Assembly: GCA_009763385.1 (NCBI GenBank)
Contig: CM019831.1
Span: 15,092,080-15,156,079, forward strand
Origin: Coix lacryma-jobi var. lacryma-jobi
Taxonomy: Eukaryota > Streptophyta > Magnoliopsida > Poales > Poaceae
DNA: 64,000 bases
Direction of reading: 5' to 3'
The notes beneath the pieces were generated by a model, which saw only the letters and a list, made by a program, of their open reading frames with translations, made no database searches and was not told the DNA's origin. The translations under genes and the position numbers were made by a program. Positions 38,114 to 48,944 of the stretch are shown piece after piece (position 1 is the first letter of the stretch; each line of letters begins with the position of its first letter).

Positions 38114-41100
38114 CTAAAAGGGGAAACACACACCAAGCTCACCCCTCAACCGGTTAAAGGTTGATTCGTCTAAAGGCTTGGTGAAAATATCAGCCAGTTG
38201 ATGATGAGTATCGACATGGCGAAGGTCGATATCACCCTTCTCCTGGTGGTCTCACAGAAAATGAAAGCGCACATCAATGTGTTTGGTCTTCGAGTGAAGC
38301 ACGGGGTTCTTAGCAACGCTAATAGCACTCGTGCTGTCACAAAGCAAAGGAACACGAGTAAAGCTCAGACCAAAATCACGCAAAGTGGCCATCATCCAAA
38401 GCAACTGGGAACAGCAGCTAGCCGCAGCAACATACTCAGCCTCCGTGGTAGACTGGGCGACACTAGACTGCTTGCGAGAAGACCACGAAACAAGAGAAGA
38501 ACCAATAAACTGGCAAGTCCCAGAAGTGGACTTGCGCTCAATACGGCAACCAGCAAAATCGGCATCCGAATAACCGCAAAGGGAGAGGGTGGAGGAAGCA
38601 GAATACCAAATCCCAAACTCAGGTGTGAAACGAAGGTACCTGAAAATCCGCTTCACCGCCTGACGGTGAGAGGTGCGCGGCGACGCCTGAAAGCGCGCAC
38701 ACAGACACACCGCGAACTGGATGTTCGGGCGTGTCGTCGTCAGGTAGAGGAGCGACCCGATCATGCTTCGGTACTCCTTCTGGTCCACTGCTTCTCCATC
38801 CACATCCGCATCCAGGGCAGTCGTCGTCGACATGGGTGTTGGAAGAGGCTTGGCCTCACCCATATCGAACCGCTTCAGCAAGTCCTTGGTGTACTTGCCC
38901 TGGTGCACGAACGTCCCTTCTCGGGATTGCTTGATTTGCAACCCGAGGAAAAACGTTAGCTCGCCCATCATGCTCATCTCGAACTCCCTGCTCATAGTAT
39001 CTGCAAACTTGGCAACCAAAGCGTGAGAAGAACCACCGAAAATGATATCATCCACGTAAATCTGGACCAAGAGAGTGTCTTTGCCTTGCTTGAGGAGAAA
39101 GAGCGTTTTATCTACACATCCCATTTTAAAACCCTTAGCAAGCAAAAAGTTTTTCAACCTATCATACCAGGCTCTAGGGGCTTGTTTCAAACCATATAAA
39201 GCTTTGTGAAGTTTAAAAACATGGTTTGGAAACTTGGGATTTTCAAAACCAGGGGGTTGCTCAACATACACTTCCTCTTCTATGTAGCCGTTTAAGAAGG
39301 CACTCTTGACATCCATTTGAAAGAGTTTAAAACCTTTGGATGTAGCAAAAGCCAAGAGTATCCTAATAGCCTCCAAACGAGCTACAGGAGCAAAAGTCTC
39401 CTCAAAGTCTATCCCCTCCTTCTGACTATAACCCTTGGCCACAAGACGCGCTTTGTTCCTTACAATGTGGCCATCCTCTCCTTGTTTGTTTTTGAAAACC
39501 CATTTTGTCCCAATAGGATTACAGTTAGGAGGAGGAGGAACTAGAACCCAAACCCGATTTTTCTCAAAATTTTCTAACTCCTCATGCATGGCATTGACCC
39601 AGTCCGGATCCGTCAAAGCGTGTCCAACATCTCGGGGCTCAAAACTAGCAACAAAAGCAGAATGAGCGAAGTGAGAGATGTGCTGTGACCTGGACCGAGT
39701 AACCCGTTCGTCAATGCTGCCGATCATCTGCTGAGGCGGGTGCTGGCGCTGAATGTGTCGTGGCGCCTCCCGAGCTGAAGTAGCCTCCCCCTCAACAGCA
39801 GCTGGTGCCTCCCCGGGTACAAATGGTACCGCTCGGGGTGGCGGATCCCACGGCCCCTAGGAAGAAGAGGTGTCAGGGCCGTGAGTCGTCGTAGAAGCCG
39901 CTCTTTGCGGCACAACAGGTGGAGGGGGTGCTGGATCATCCATACCTTCAGCACCCTCGTCCTCGTCATCAAAAAGAGGCTCACCAACCTCATGATCACC
40001 TGCACGCTCAAAACGAGAAGAAGGACAAACCATGGTCTCGTCGAAGGTGACATCTGATGTCTCCATGACTCGGTTAGTATCAAGGTTAAGTACACGATAT
40101 GCGCGAGTGTGAGTGCCATAACCCAAAAATACTCCGTCAGAAGAACGAGACTCGAATTTGTCCAGGTTGCCTTTCTTCAATATAAAACAATGGCAACCGA
40201 AAACTCGAAAATAACTTACCTTGGGCAGTTTTCCAAAACGCAACTCATAAGAAGTCTTTTTCAAGAAAGCTCGGAGAAAAATGCGATTGGAAATGTAGCA
40301 TGCAGTGCTCATAGCTTCGGCCCAATATCGCCTAGGAGTCCTATGCTCATCGAGCATCGTCCTGGCCATCTCAACAAGGGTCCGATTCTTCCTCTCTACA
40401 ACACCATTCTGAGGGCGTGTGTAGGGGAAGAAAACTGATGCTCTAAACCCAAGGAGTTACAAAACTTCTCAAAATCCGAATTCTTGAATTCGGAACCATT
40501 ATCACTCCGTATTGCTCGCATCGAGTTCAAAGGGAACTCGTTCTGAAGACGCAAAATCAGATTGCGAGCAAAGGAGAAAGTCTCAGTCTTCTCAGCTAAA
40601 AAGAAGACCCACGAATATCTCGAAAAGTCATCATCAACAACAAGCACATACCACTTCCCCCCAACCGAGCTCACCCGAGCCGGACCAACAAGGTCCATGT
40701 GCAAAAGCTCTCCAGGGCGCTTGGTCATGACCTGAGTCACTGGATGGTGGGGAACGGCAACCATCTTCCCGTGTCTACAAGAGTGGCAAACAAGATCCTT
40801 CTCCATATGCAACTTGGGCAATCCTCGGATTAGGCCAAGTGAACTAAGCCTTGCAAGCAAGTCGAAGCTCAAATGTCCAAGTCTCTTATGCCACTTCCAA
40901 AGATCAGAGGAGGAAGGTCCAGCCACAAGACAACGAGAAGTGCCAAAAGACTCTGAGAAATTCGCACGAAAGACTTTTCCAAAGGGCGAAATCAAACACA
41001 CAAGATTGCCCTGAGGATCCAAAATACGACTGAGATTCGGTTTAAAACGAATCTCATAGTCGTCGTCAAAGAGTTGCGAAACAGAAAGAAGGTTAAAATG

Positions 41101-41316
41101 CAAGTTAGAAACAAGAGCAACATCGCGCAACACAAAGTGCTCATTAACTCGCACCGACCCGCGAGACAATACCTTACCTTTGCTATTGTCGCCGAAGGGT
41201 ATGTACTCCTTTCCGGCAACAGGACTAAGGCTGGAGAACCACTTGGCGTTTCCGGTCATGTGCCTCGAGCAACCGGAATCCACCAACCAAATGTCCTCCA
41301 ACCGTTTTACCTACAT
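38114..41316 (-). pseudogene. pol: Copia-2 Pol: protease, integrase, RT, RNase H (five lesions)
   Basis: The start ATG (41314-41316) overlaps the gag stop as TGATG, but the second codon is TAG (41311-41313) where copia-1 has CAG. The protease begins WLVDSGCSRHMTG (DSG catalytic triplet). The integrase zinc region and core follow (LWKWHKRLGHLSFDLLARLS; LLHMDLVGPARV; IRSDNGSEF). A frameshift at about 40420-40432 interrupts the core before the ERKNRTLVEMART segment. TAG at 39857-39859 precedes RT. RT and RNase H are otherwise long and open (IGTKWVFKNKQGEDGHIVRN; YVDDIIFGG; GYSDADFAGC; STTEAEYVAAA). TGA at 38252-38254 cuts the last 45 or so codons before the natural TAG at 38114-38116. Confidence 0.88.
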
Positions 41317-44003
41317 CAATAAAAAGACATAGGGTGAGCATACGGTCCAACACTGGGGTTAGTGAAGTAAGGGGAATACCAGTGTTGGGCCGGCTGCTCA
41401 AAAGAACGGTTAGCAGAAAAACCATTCCTAGCACGTCTACGCGAGGAGCGATCACCACGTAGAGAAAAACGTGGTCCGCTAAGGGAGGAGCGTCCATCGC
41501 GATACTCAAAACGCGATGGGGGAAAATGCTCAACTACAAAGCCTCCGCCACGGGGTCCATAGCCTACAACTGCAGGCTCCCGCCGGGCACGCTCTCTACG
41601 AGGCCTAGGCCTAGCAACTTGAGGCACTGCGCCTCTAGGCCTAGCATCTCTCCTCGGAGCTCTCTGCTGCCTAGGCCTGGGAACTTGAGGTTCTGGACCT
41701 CTGGGCCTAGCTGCTCTCCTCGGAGCACTCCTCTGAACATTCGGCACATGTACATCATGGAAAAGATGGTACATGTCCGTGTTGTTCATCTCCCTAGCAC
41801 GGCGCTCCTCTCTCTTGCGCCGAAAGCAGAACTCGCTCAAGTGTCCATCTCTCCTACAGAAATCACAATGATACCTTACCGCACGCAAAGGGGGTTGTTG
41901 GTACTCATGGCTGTGGGTGTGGATCACTTTGCCCTTCTGTGGCAACTCCTCCTGGATAGGTGGCATTGTATCCAGCTTGTTTTCCAGATGGTTGGGTTTG
42001 GGATGCCACACTTGGTTCTTGGGTGGAGCTCTCGGAGGTTCCTCAAATACCCCATCCTTGGTGGTAGGCTTGACGGGCTCTTTGGGTGGAAGCTTGGTCA
42101 GTTTGGGAGTAGTAGTGGAGTTGGGCTTCTCACTAGGATTCAGACCACTCGACTCTCCAATCTTCCCAAAAGCAGAAAGATCAACACCCTGAGCAAGACC
42201 TACACCAGAACCTCCAGCAGCTCGCTTAAATTGGGAGATCATCATCCCGAGCTGCGGCTCACTACAAGAGACCCATGACAAGATGGTCCGAAGGTATGTG
42301 TTTTCCTCCTCGGTTTGCATCTTGCCATGCTTGACATTCGCAATCTCCATCTCCAAACCTTCACACGAAGCGCACCTAGCCACACATGTGCTACCTGAGT
42401 TGGCCTCTTCAAGAGACACAATCTTGGCATTCTTCTCTGCCAACTCAGATTGCAAGACAGGACAAGTCTTGCACGCACCCAACAAAGAAGGTCTAGCCTT
42501 CAGCTCATCCACCTCTCCTACCAACGCAGCATACTTACCTCTCAAGGTGAGAAGGTCAGTCATGTGCGTGGTGCACATCTCACACTCAACCTCCTCTGAC
42601 ATGACCACGGTGGACTTGGCAAACTCAAGCTCTCTCACCGTGTCCTCCCACTTCTGCCTAAACTCCTTGCGCTCTCTAGCGGCATGCCTAAGCAGCTTAT
42701 CTTGACTAAGCAAGGCGGTAGTAAGCTTCTCATTCTCAGCAAAGAGCTCATCGTGGGTCATGGATACCTAGGTGGTGTCATCGTCGTCGTCCCGAGGGGT
42801 GTGCTCCAGCTTGCCGTCGACTTCATCACCAAGCGCCATGGTGCAGAAGCCATCGTCGTTGGCGAAGAAGCAGAGACCGTTCAGCTTGTCCTCGATCCTC
42901 TTCTTCTTCTCAGACTCGTCATCGCTTGAGCAAGCGGAGTCGTCATCCGAGCCATCGACATCACTGAGCGTGGCGAAGAACGCACGCTGCTCAGCCTGGG
43001 CCTTCTCCAAGTACTTCTTCTTGATGTACTCCTTGTCGAAGCCGTCCCTCCGCTTGTGCCTCGCGGGGACGTACTTCTCCTTGCGCTTGTCGGAGTCGTA
43101 CTTGTGCCCATGATCGCCCTTCCCAGATGAATGCTTCTTCTTGGGGCAGTTGGCGATGAAGTGGTCGGGGTCGCCGCACTCATAGCATCCTGAGCGTCCT
43201 CCACCGCGGCGTCGGTTCATGCGGTTGTTGTGAAACCGCGAGAACCGGTTAGCGAGCATCGCTAGCTCGTCATCCCCCAACGACTCAAGCTGGTCCTCGG
43301 TGACAGAAAAGAGAGACGAAAGAGCAAAACCTCCAGAGGGGTTAGAAGAGCCAGAAACCAAAGCCATAGTCGGGTCAGAAGGATTCGCATAAGAAGCCCT
43401 CGACATGGCGTCAATCTCACTAGACTTGAGCTTACTAAAGAGCTCGTCGCAAGTGAGGGTCTCATAGTTAGACGATTCGATGATCGCCTGGACCTTTGAG
43501 TCCCACACCGACCGATCGAGAGTATGCAAAAGCTTTAAAGCCCTCTCATGATCGTCGAAAGGCAACAACTCCTTGTTAGCTCGCATCTTGTTGACAATCA
43601 CCTGAAAGCGAGCGAATAAACTTTCTATGCTCTCGCCAGGCATATGTCGAAAGTTCTCATACTCCCGCTTGTGCGACTCGTAGAGACGGGATTTGACTTG
43701 AGAGGTGCCCTCATGAAAGCGCATGAGGGTGTCCCAAATCTCACGAGCCGTGGGGAGGTGAGAAACGCGATCAAACTCCGACATGCTCAAACAGGAGAAC
43801 AAAGCGTTACGCGCCCGGCTATTGGCCTCGTGCTCATCTATCTGGAGCTGAGAGACACGAGCAGCCAGGACAACGTAATCGGCCTTGTTGCAAATCTCCC
43901 AGACAGAAGAGCCCATGCTCTGAAGATAGGCCGACATGCGTATCTTCCAATACGCATAGTTCGTCCCATCAAAGAACGACGGTTTGCCCACGCCGCGATC
44001 CAT
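41316..44003 (-). pseudogene. gag: Copia-2 Gag (about 895 codons, one internal stop)
   Basis: ATG at 44003, 64 nt after the LTR. Residues 1-230 form the copia gag domain (FFDGTNYAYWKIRMSAYLQS; FARFQVIVNKMRANKELLPF). A CCHC zinc knuckle GCYECGDPDHFIANC lies near residue 275, followed by a Lys/Asp/Ser-rich region. TAG at 42768-42770 falls in an acidic run and splits the frame; the homologous copia-1 region is open. Beyond it come a long coiled coil (LRHAARERKEFRQKWEDTVR and onward), a second knuckle CDFCRRDGHLSEFC, and an Arg/Pro-rich repeat domain (PRPRQQRAPRRDARPRG) likely to bind nucleic acid. It ends PYAHPMSFY with TGA at 41316-41318. Confidence 0.87.
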
Positions 44004-44045
44004 GTCGCCTTCCGTGGATCTGGAACCGGCTAAGGTGGAAGATCC

Positions 44046-44066
44046 TTAACCCGCTCCGATACCAAT
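44046..44066 (-). other. Primer-binding site of copia-2, tRNA-iMet
   Basis: The minus strand reads TTGGTATCGGAGCGGGTTAA directly after the LTR edge. It matches the initiator-Met primer site TGGTATCAGAGC with small changes. Confidence 0.75.
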
Positions 44067-45867
44067 TGAAGGACCGAGATGCAACCAGAAAGCGACCAGA
44101 GGGGGGGGGGGTGAATGGGAGCTTCAAAATTTCCTTTCGGAAACTAGTAGCCACTGTCCCGAGAATCACCCTGAAAGACAAACCCTAGAGCTTGTTAATG
44201 TCCACGACCCTAGATGTAGGGTGGATGCTTCCAACAAGCACAACGGGACACTACACAACTCTAGAAACCCAACGCAAAAACCCAAAACCAGATCCGAGAA
44301 CGGATGAGCAAACGAAGGACGAATCAGTGCTGAATCAGCAGCATCGGAAGCTGACTAGCATCCGATGCCCTAGCACCTGCAGCGTCCGATGTGAGCAGAG
44401 CCCTTCAGGAACCTTACTTCATACGCATCGGACGCTGTGAACAGTAAAATCTCAGCGTCCGATGGTTTCACTCCGGCGCGTCCGATGAACAACGGAGCGT
44501 CCGGTGGTAGCGTCCGATGCTCCTTAGAAACTGTCAGATCCTGACACGTGGCAACGGAGCCTCCGATGCCAAAGGGGTCAGCGTCCGATGCTACGAACTC
44601 GAGCGTCCGATGCCCCCGACGCAGTGCAGTTCTTCCGTGAAATCCACTCGATCTTCTCCAAATCAAAAGCACTAGGGCTTAGACTTGATGTGAGAAGTTC
44701 CAAGGATGTTAGTGAGCTATCCCACGGGAATCATGGCTCGAACCTAACTCCAAATCGAGGAATTGGAAGAAATCGGAGCGACGGAGCAAAAACCAATCCA
44801 ACACGAAAATCGTTCGATCTCCTAGACCGTGAGGTTAGAGGTGAATTCCTTCGGTGGAAAGAAGTGCCTCACGACCTAGGAAAACTTGGTTCAACCGGAT
44901 TTGCAAAAGATGAACCGAGCAAAGAGATCAAGCGACGGGAAAATCGTGAAGAAACGAAGAACGCGAAGAACACGAATCAAAACACGAATCAAGTCATCGA
45001 TCTGCACTGCAAAGGTGAGGATACGGCCTCACTTCCTCAAATCAATAGTACACAGAGGCAAGTTTCTCTGCGGATCTCAGCTAGCTACAGCAGGGGATGG
45101 GAGAGCAGGAAACCCTAAGTGCGAAAGAGCAAATGACTGAGATAAGGGGAGGAGGGTGTCTCCCTACTACTTATCCTAATTCTAACCTAAGTCTATTTCC
45201 TACTCTACCCCTCTCTATTCTAATTACAGAGCGAACCAGCTAAACCCTAGGGTTATTCTGGACCAACTCGGTGGTAGGTGTATCCGACGGCCACGCCCGC
45301 TCGACTCGAAGCGTTGCCTCGACGCAACCTCCAGATCGCCGCCACGTGCCGCCCTCGCTCTGCACCCCCGGTTTTGTGGCCCAAACCGGGAAACCAGCCT
45401 TTCCAGCCAACCCCCCGTTTTGAGGCCCAAACCGGGAAACCAGCCCACCAGCATCTGAGTTTTGAGGCCCAAACCTGGAAACCGTCCATCCGATGGTTTT
45501 TCCCTGGCTTTACCACCAAACCGACGTCGTAGATGGGATGCACCTCCCGTGCACCCCGTCCACCGACACGTGTCCCCGAGTCCACGACTCAGGCAACACA
45601 TGACCGCACTTCTTCACTTGTCGTCGTCACAGGCTGCCAGCCACCACAGCTGATCCTCGGGCCTCTGGTCCCTCAGTCCAAGCCTCACGTCCGCCCTTCA
45701 CCACTCCCGGTCCATCGGCACGGCACGTCTCTACTTGACCTTCACCTCGCCTTCGATCACTGCATCCGTGCTCGACACCTGCACAACACAAGCCAAAGAA
45801 CATGCGCATCATCCCAGTTGACAATCACTCATCACTCAGAGACCCGGCATACACCCATGTATCCGCA
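44067..45867 (-). repeat. 5' LTR of copia-2 (right genomic copy)
   Basis: 1801 bp, 38 bp shorter than its partner. The main difference is a deletion between two GTTTTGAGGC words (45460-45469) that fuses hairpin unit 3 to unit 4. Units remaining are 45367-45390, 45413-45436 and the chimeric 45455-45478. Confidence 0.92.
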
Positions 45868-45872
45868 CAAAC

Positions 45873-46152
45873 CCTTCTTAAAACGCACTTCAAAATCATC
45901 CTCAAGGAGTTGCAAAATAGAAAGCAAATTAAAATGCAAGTTTGAAACCAAAGCAACATCCTTAAGAACGAAGTTCTCATTGAGCCGAATAGCTCCATGA
46001 GAGACGACCTTACCTCTACTATTATCCCCGAAAGTGATGTACTCCTTGTGCACCACGAGGTCTAGGCTGGAGAACCATACCTTCTTTCCTGTCATGTGGC
46101 GCGAACATCCGGAATCCATGAGCCACATGTTCTCCAGCCGAAGTTCCTGCAT
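45873..46152 (-). pseudogene. pol: Copia-1 Pol, proximal part: protease
   Basis: The ATG at 46150-46152 overlaps the gag stop (TGATG). The frame encodes MQELRLENMWLMDSGCSRHM, the retropepsin with DSG catalytic triplet, then YITFGDNSRGKV and NLHFNLLSILQLLEDDFEV. It breaks at the copia-2 target site and resumes at 34613. Confidence 0.87.
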
Positions 46153-48881
46153 CAATAGAAAGGTAGGAAATGAGCATATGGCACAACACTGGGGTTAGTA
46201 TACTGATAAGGATACCAGTGTTGTGTCATAGGCCTAGAAAAAGTGTTAGAGGCAACACCAAACTGTCCTCGTCCCATGGGTGGATAGCGATCACCACCAA
46301 ACTGAAAAGGTGGTCCCCTATGGAACGGAAAACCTTCAAACTCACCACTATGTCCCATTTGAGCAAAGCGATCACCACCAAGCTGAAACGGTGGTCTGCT
46401 ATGGGACTGTGCAGCAAAGCCTCTTACACCCAGCTCACGATCGTATTGAGGACGACCGGAACCGCGACGGGCACAACCACCACCCCATGGTCTAGCTGCC
46501 TAAGGGGGTGCACCTCCAGGCCTAGCGCCCTGCCTCTGAACTCCCCGACCTTGCACACCATGGAGAGGGTGGTGCCTGGCCTGGTTGTTCAGCTCCAACT
46601 CCTTCCTAGCGTCTCTCTTCCTCCGAAAGCAAAACTCAGCTAGGTGACCCTCACGGTGACAGTACTCGCACTCGAACCTCACCACTCTCTTGGGTTGTTG
46701 GTTCCTATGGTTGCGAGGGTTGTTCACTCTAGCTGGCTGCTTGCCTCTCGGAAGGGGATCACTAGAGACGTCAGGAAGGGTGTCAAGTGTGTTCCTAAGA
46801 TGGTTAGGTTTGGGAACCCACACTTGCTTGAGAGGTGAAGCCTTGGGAGGTTCATCAAGGATGCCATCCTTGGTGATCGGCTTGGGAGGCTCAGGTGGGG
46901 TGATCTTGGTGAGCTTAGGGGTACTGGATGGCTTCTCACTAGGACTCACTCCGCTAAACTCACCGATCTTGCCAAAGATGCTAGCGCCCATCCCACCTGA
47001 AGCAAAACATACTCCCGAGCAATCAGTTCCCCTCTTGAACTGACTGATCATCATGCCCAACTGTGGCTCACTGCATGACACCCAACTTAGGATGGACCGA
47101 AGGTATGTGTTTTCCTCCTCGGTTTGCATCTTGTCATGCCGACAGTTGGCAATCTCAAGCTCCATCCCCACACATCGCTCACAAGAAGCGGACAAGGTGC
47201 TAACTAAGCTGGCCTTCAAGGCTTCAGCAAGCTTGGCATTAACTCCTGCCAACTCAGTTCGCAAGCTAGGACAAAGCTTGCACGCACCCAGCAAAGAAGG
47301 CCTCGCTTTCACTTCCTCCAGCTCCTTCTTCAGGGAGGGACAATCTTTGCAATCACCCACCAAGTCTAGCCTACTCTTCAGCTCATCATACACCTCAATC
47401 AAAGAGGCATACTTGGTTTGCAGGGTGGCAAAGTTTGTCATATGCATCATGCACTCCTCAAACTCCTCCTCATCGGTCACCTTCACCTTGGACCTAGCGA
47501 ACTCAAGCTCCTTAAGCGCCTCGTTCATCTTAGCCTTAAACTCATTGCGCTCACGGATAGCACGCTTGAGTTGCTTGTCCTGACCGAAGACTATATCGAC
47601 TAGAGAATCGCGTTCACCAGTAAGACGATCGACAAGAGAAGAGGATGATACCTCGGAAGCGTCGTCATTGTCATCGTCGGTGCCGGCGTCCTTGTCCTGG
47701 CACTTGCGGTCCTCTTCGTCCAAAGCCATGGTGCAGAAACCCTTGGAGGAGTTGCCGAAGAAGCAGAGTCCGTTGAAGCGTTCTTCCGTCTTGTCCTCGG
47801 ACCCGTCGTCGCTGGAGTCGCCGTCGGAGCTCTTCTCGCCGTCGCTGATGGAGGCGATGAAGGCACGCCTACCGGTGTCAAAAGCCTTCTCCACATCCTC
47901 CCTGCGATAGCTGCCCTTCTTCTTCTTCTTGGCCTTGTTCTTCGGCTTGCCCTTGCACCTGGAGTTGCGGTTCTTGCCGGGGAAGTTCTTGTCGCGCTTG
48001 GGGCAGCTCGCGATGAAGTGATCCAGATCTCCGCATCTGTAGCAGCCTTCACGTGCGCCACCACACCGGCGATTCAGATGGTTGTTCTGGAACCGTGAGA
48101 ACCAGGTGATGATGAGGGCGAGCTCGTCATCGCCCAACGCCTCCAACTGCTCCTCGGTAACTGCAAGCAAAGAAGACAAAGCAAAGAGAGGAGGTGAAGC
48201 GTCAGCAGAGAGAATCGATCCACCCTTGCCTGAGACCAAAGCCATGGAATGTGAAGATGGGTTCTTCAGCTTGGCCTGAGTCAAGTGATCGATCTCGATT
48301 GACTTGAGCTTCCTGAACAGCTCGTCCACGGTGAGGGTGTCATAGGATGGAGACTCTATGATGGTCGACACCTTCACCTCCCATACCCTCCGATCCAGGG
48401 CGTATAGCAACTTGAGAGCCCTCTCATGATCGTCATAGGGTAGGTTAGCCCGATTTCCACGCATCTTGTTCACAATCGTTTGGAAATGAGCAAACATGGT
48501 GTCAATTGTCTCTCCCTCCAACTGAACAAAGTTCTCGTACTCTCGCTTGTAGGTCTCGAAGAGTCTGGTCTTGACCTGAGCGGTCCTCTTGTGATAGCTC
48601 TGAAGCTTCACCCAGATCTCTCGTGCCGTCTCAAGCTCAGAGGCACGCTCGAACTCAGGAAGGGAGATGCTTGCCAAAAGAGCATTACGAGCCTTGGAGT
48701 TGGCCTCGTGCTAGTCAATCTGGATCTGACCCACACGAGCCGCAAGGACTACGTACTCAGCGTTCTCACATATTTCCCAGACAGAAGATCTGATGTTGTT
48801 GAGATAAGCACGCATCTGAATCTTCCAATAGGGATAGTTCGACCCATCGAAATAGGGAGCCTTGTCGATCCCTTGATCCAT
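46152..48881 (-). pseudogene. gag: Copia-1 Gag (about 910 codons, two internal stops)
   Basis: ATG at 48881, 63 nt after the 5' LTR. The frame is constant to TGA 46152-46154 but has TAG at 48711-48713 (copia-2 has GAG) and TAG at 46500-46502. Domain order: copia gag domain (YFDGSNYPYWKIQMRAYLNN; FAHFQTIVNKMRGNRANLPY), CCHC knuckle GCYRCGDLDHFIASC, acidic Asp/Ser-rich region, extended coiled coil with repeated LGxCKxCPSL motifs, second knuckle CEYCHREGHLAEFC, and a Gly/Arg/Phe-rich tail with two copies of a PPFQ(L/F)GGDR..MG motif. It ends YAHFLPFY. Gag would package the RNA. Confidence 0.87.
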
Positions 48882-48922
48882 GTCGCCCTTAGGATCCGAA
48901 ACCTATTAAGGTAGAGAAGATC

Positions 48923-48943
48923 CTTAACCGGCTCTGATACCAA
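48923..48943 (-). other. Primer-binding site of copia-1, tRNA-iMet
   Basis: The minus strand reads TTGGTATCAGAGCCGGTTAA next to the LTR edge at 48945. TGGTATCAGAGC is the standard plant initiator-Met primer site. Confidence 0.9.
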
Positions 48944-48944
48944 T

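Larger units (their letters stand above)
34616..45867 (-). mobile_element. Copia-2: SIRE/Maximus-type retrotransposon nested in copia-1, TSD CAAAC
   Basis: Edges are TGAAGGACCGAG at 34616 and GTATCCGCA at 45867. CAAAC is duplicated at 34611-34615 and 45868-45872. The insertion splits the copia-1 protease-to-integrase frame exactly: ..DDFEVRFKKG lies on one side and the RVLDPRGDLVCW continuation on the other. It is 11,252 bp, same strand and same architecture as copia-1, but with distinct LTRs (1.84 and 1.80 kb). The LTR pair is more alike than that of copia-1, in agreement with the nesting order. Confidence 0.93.
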
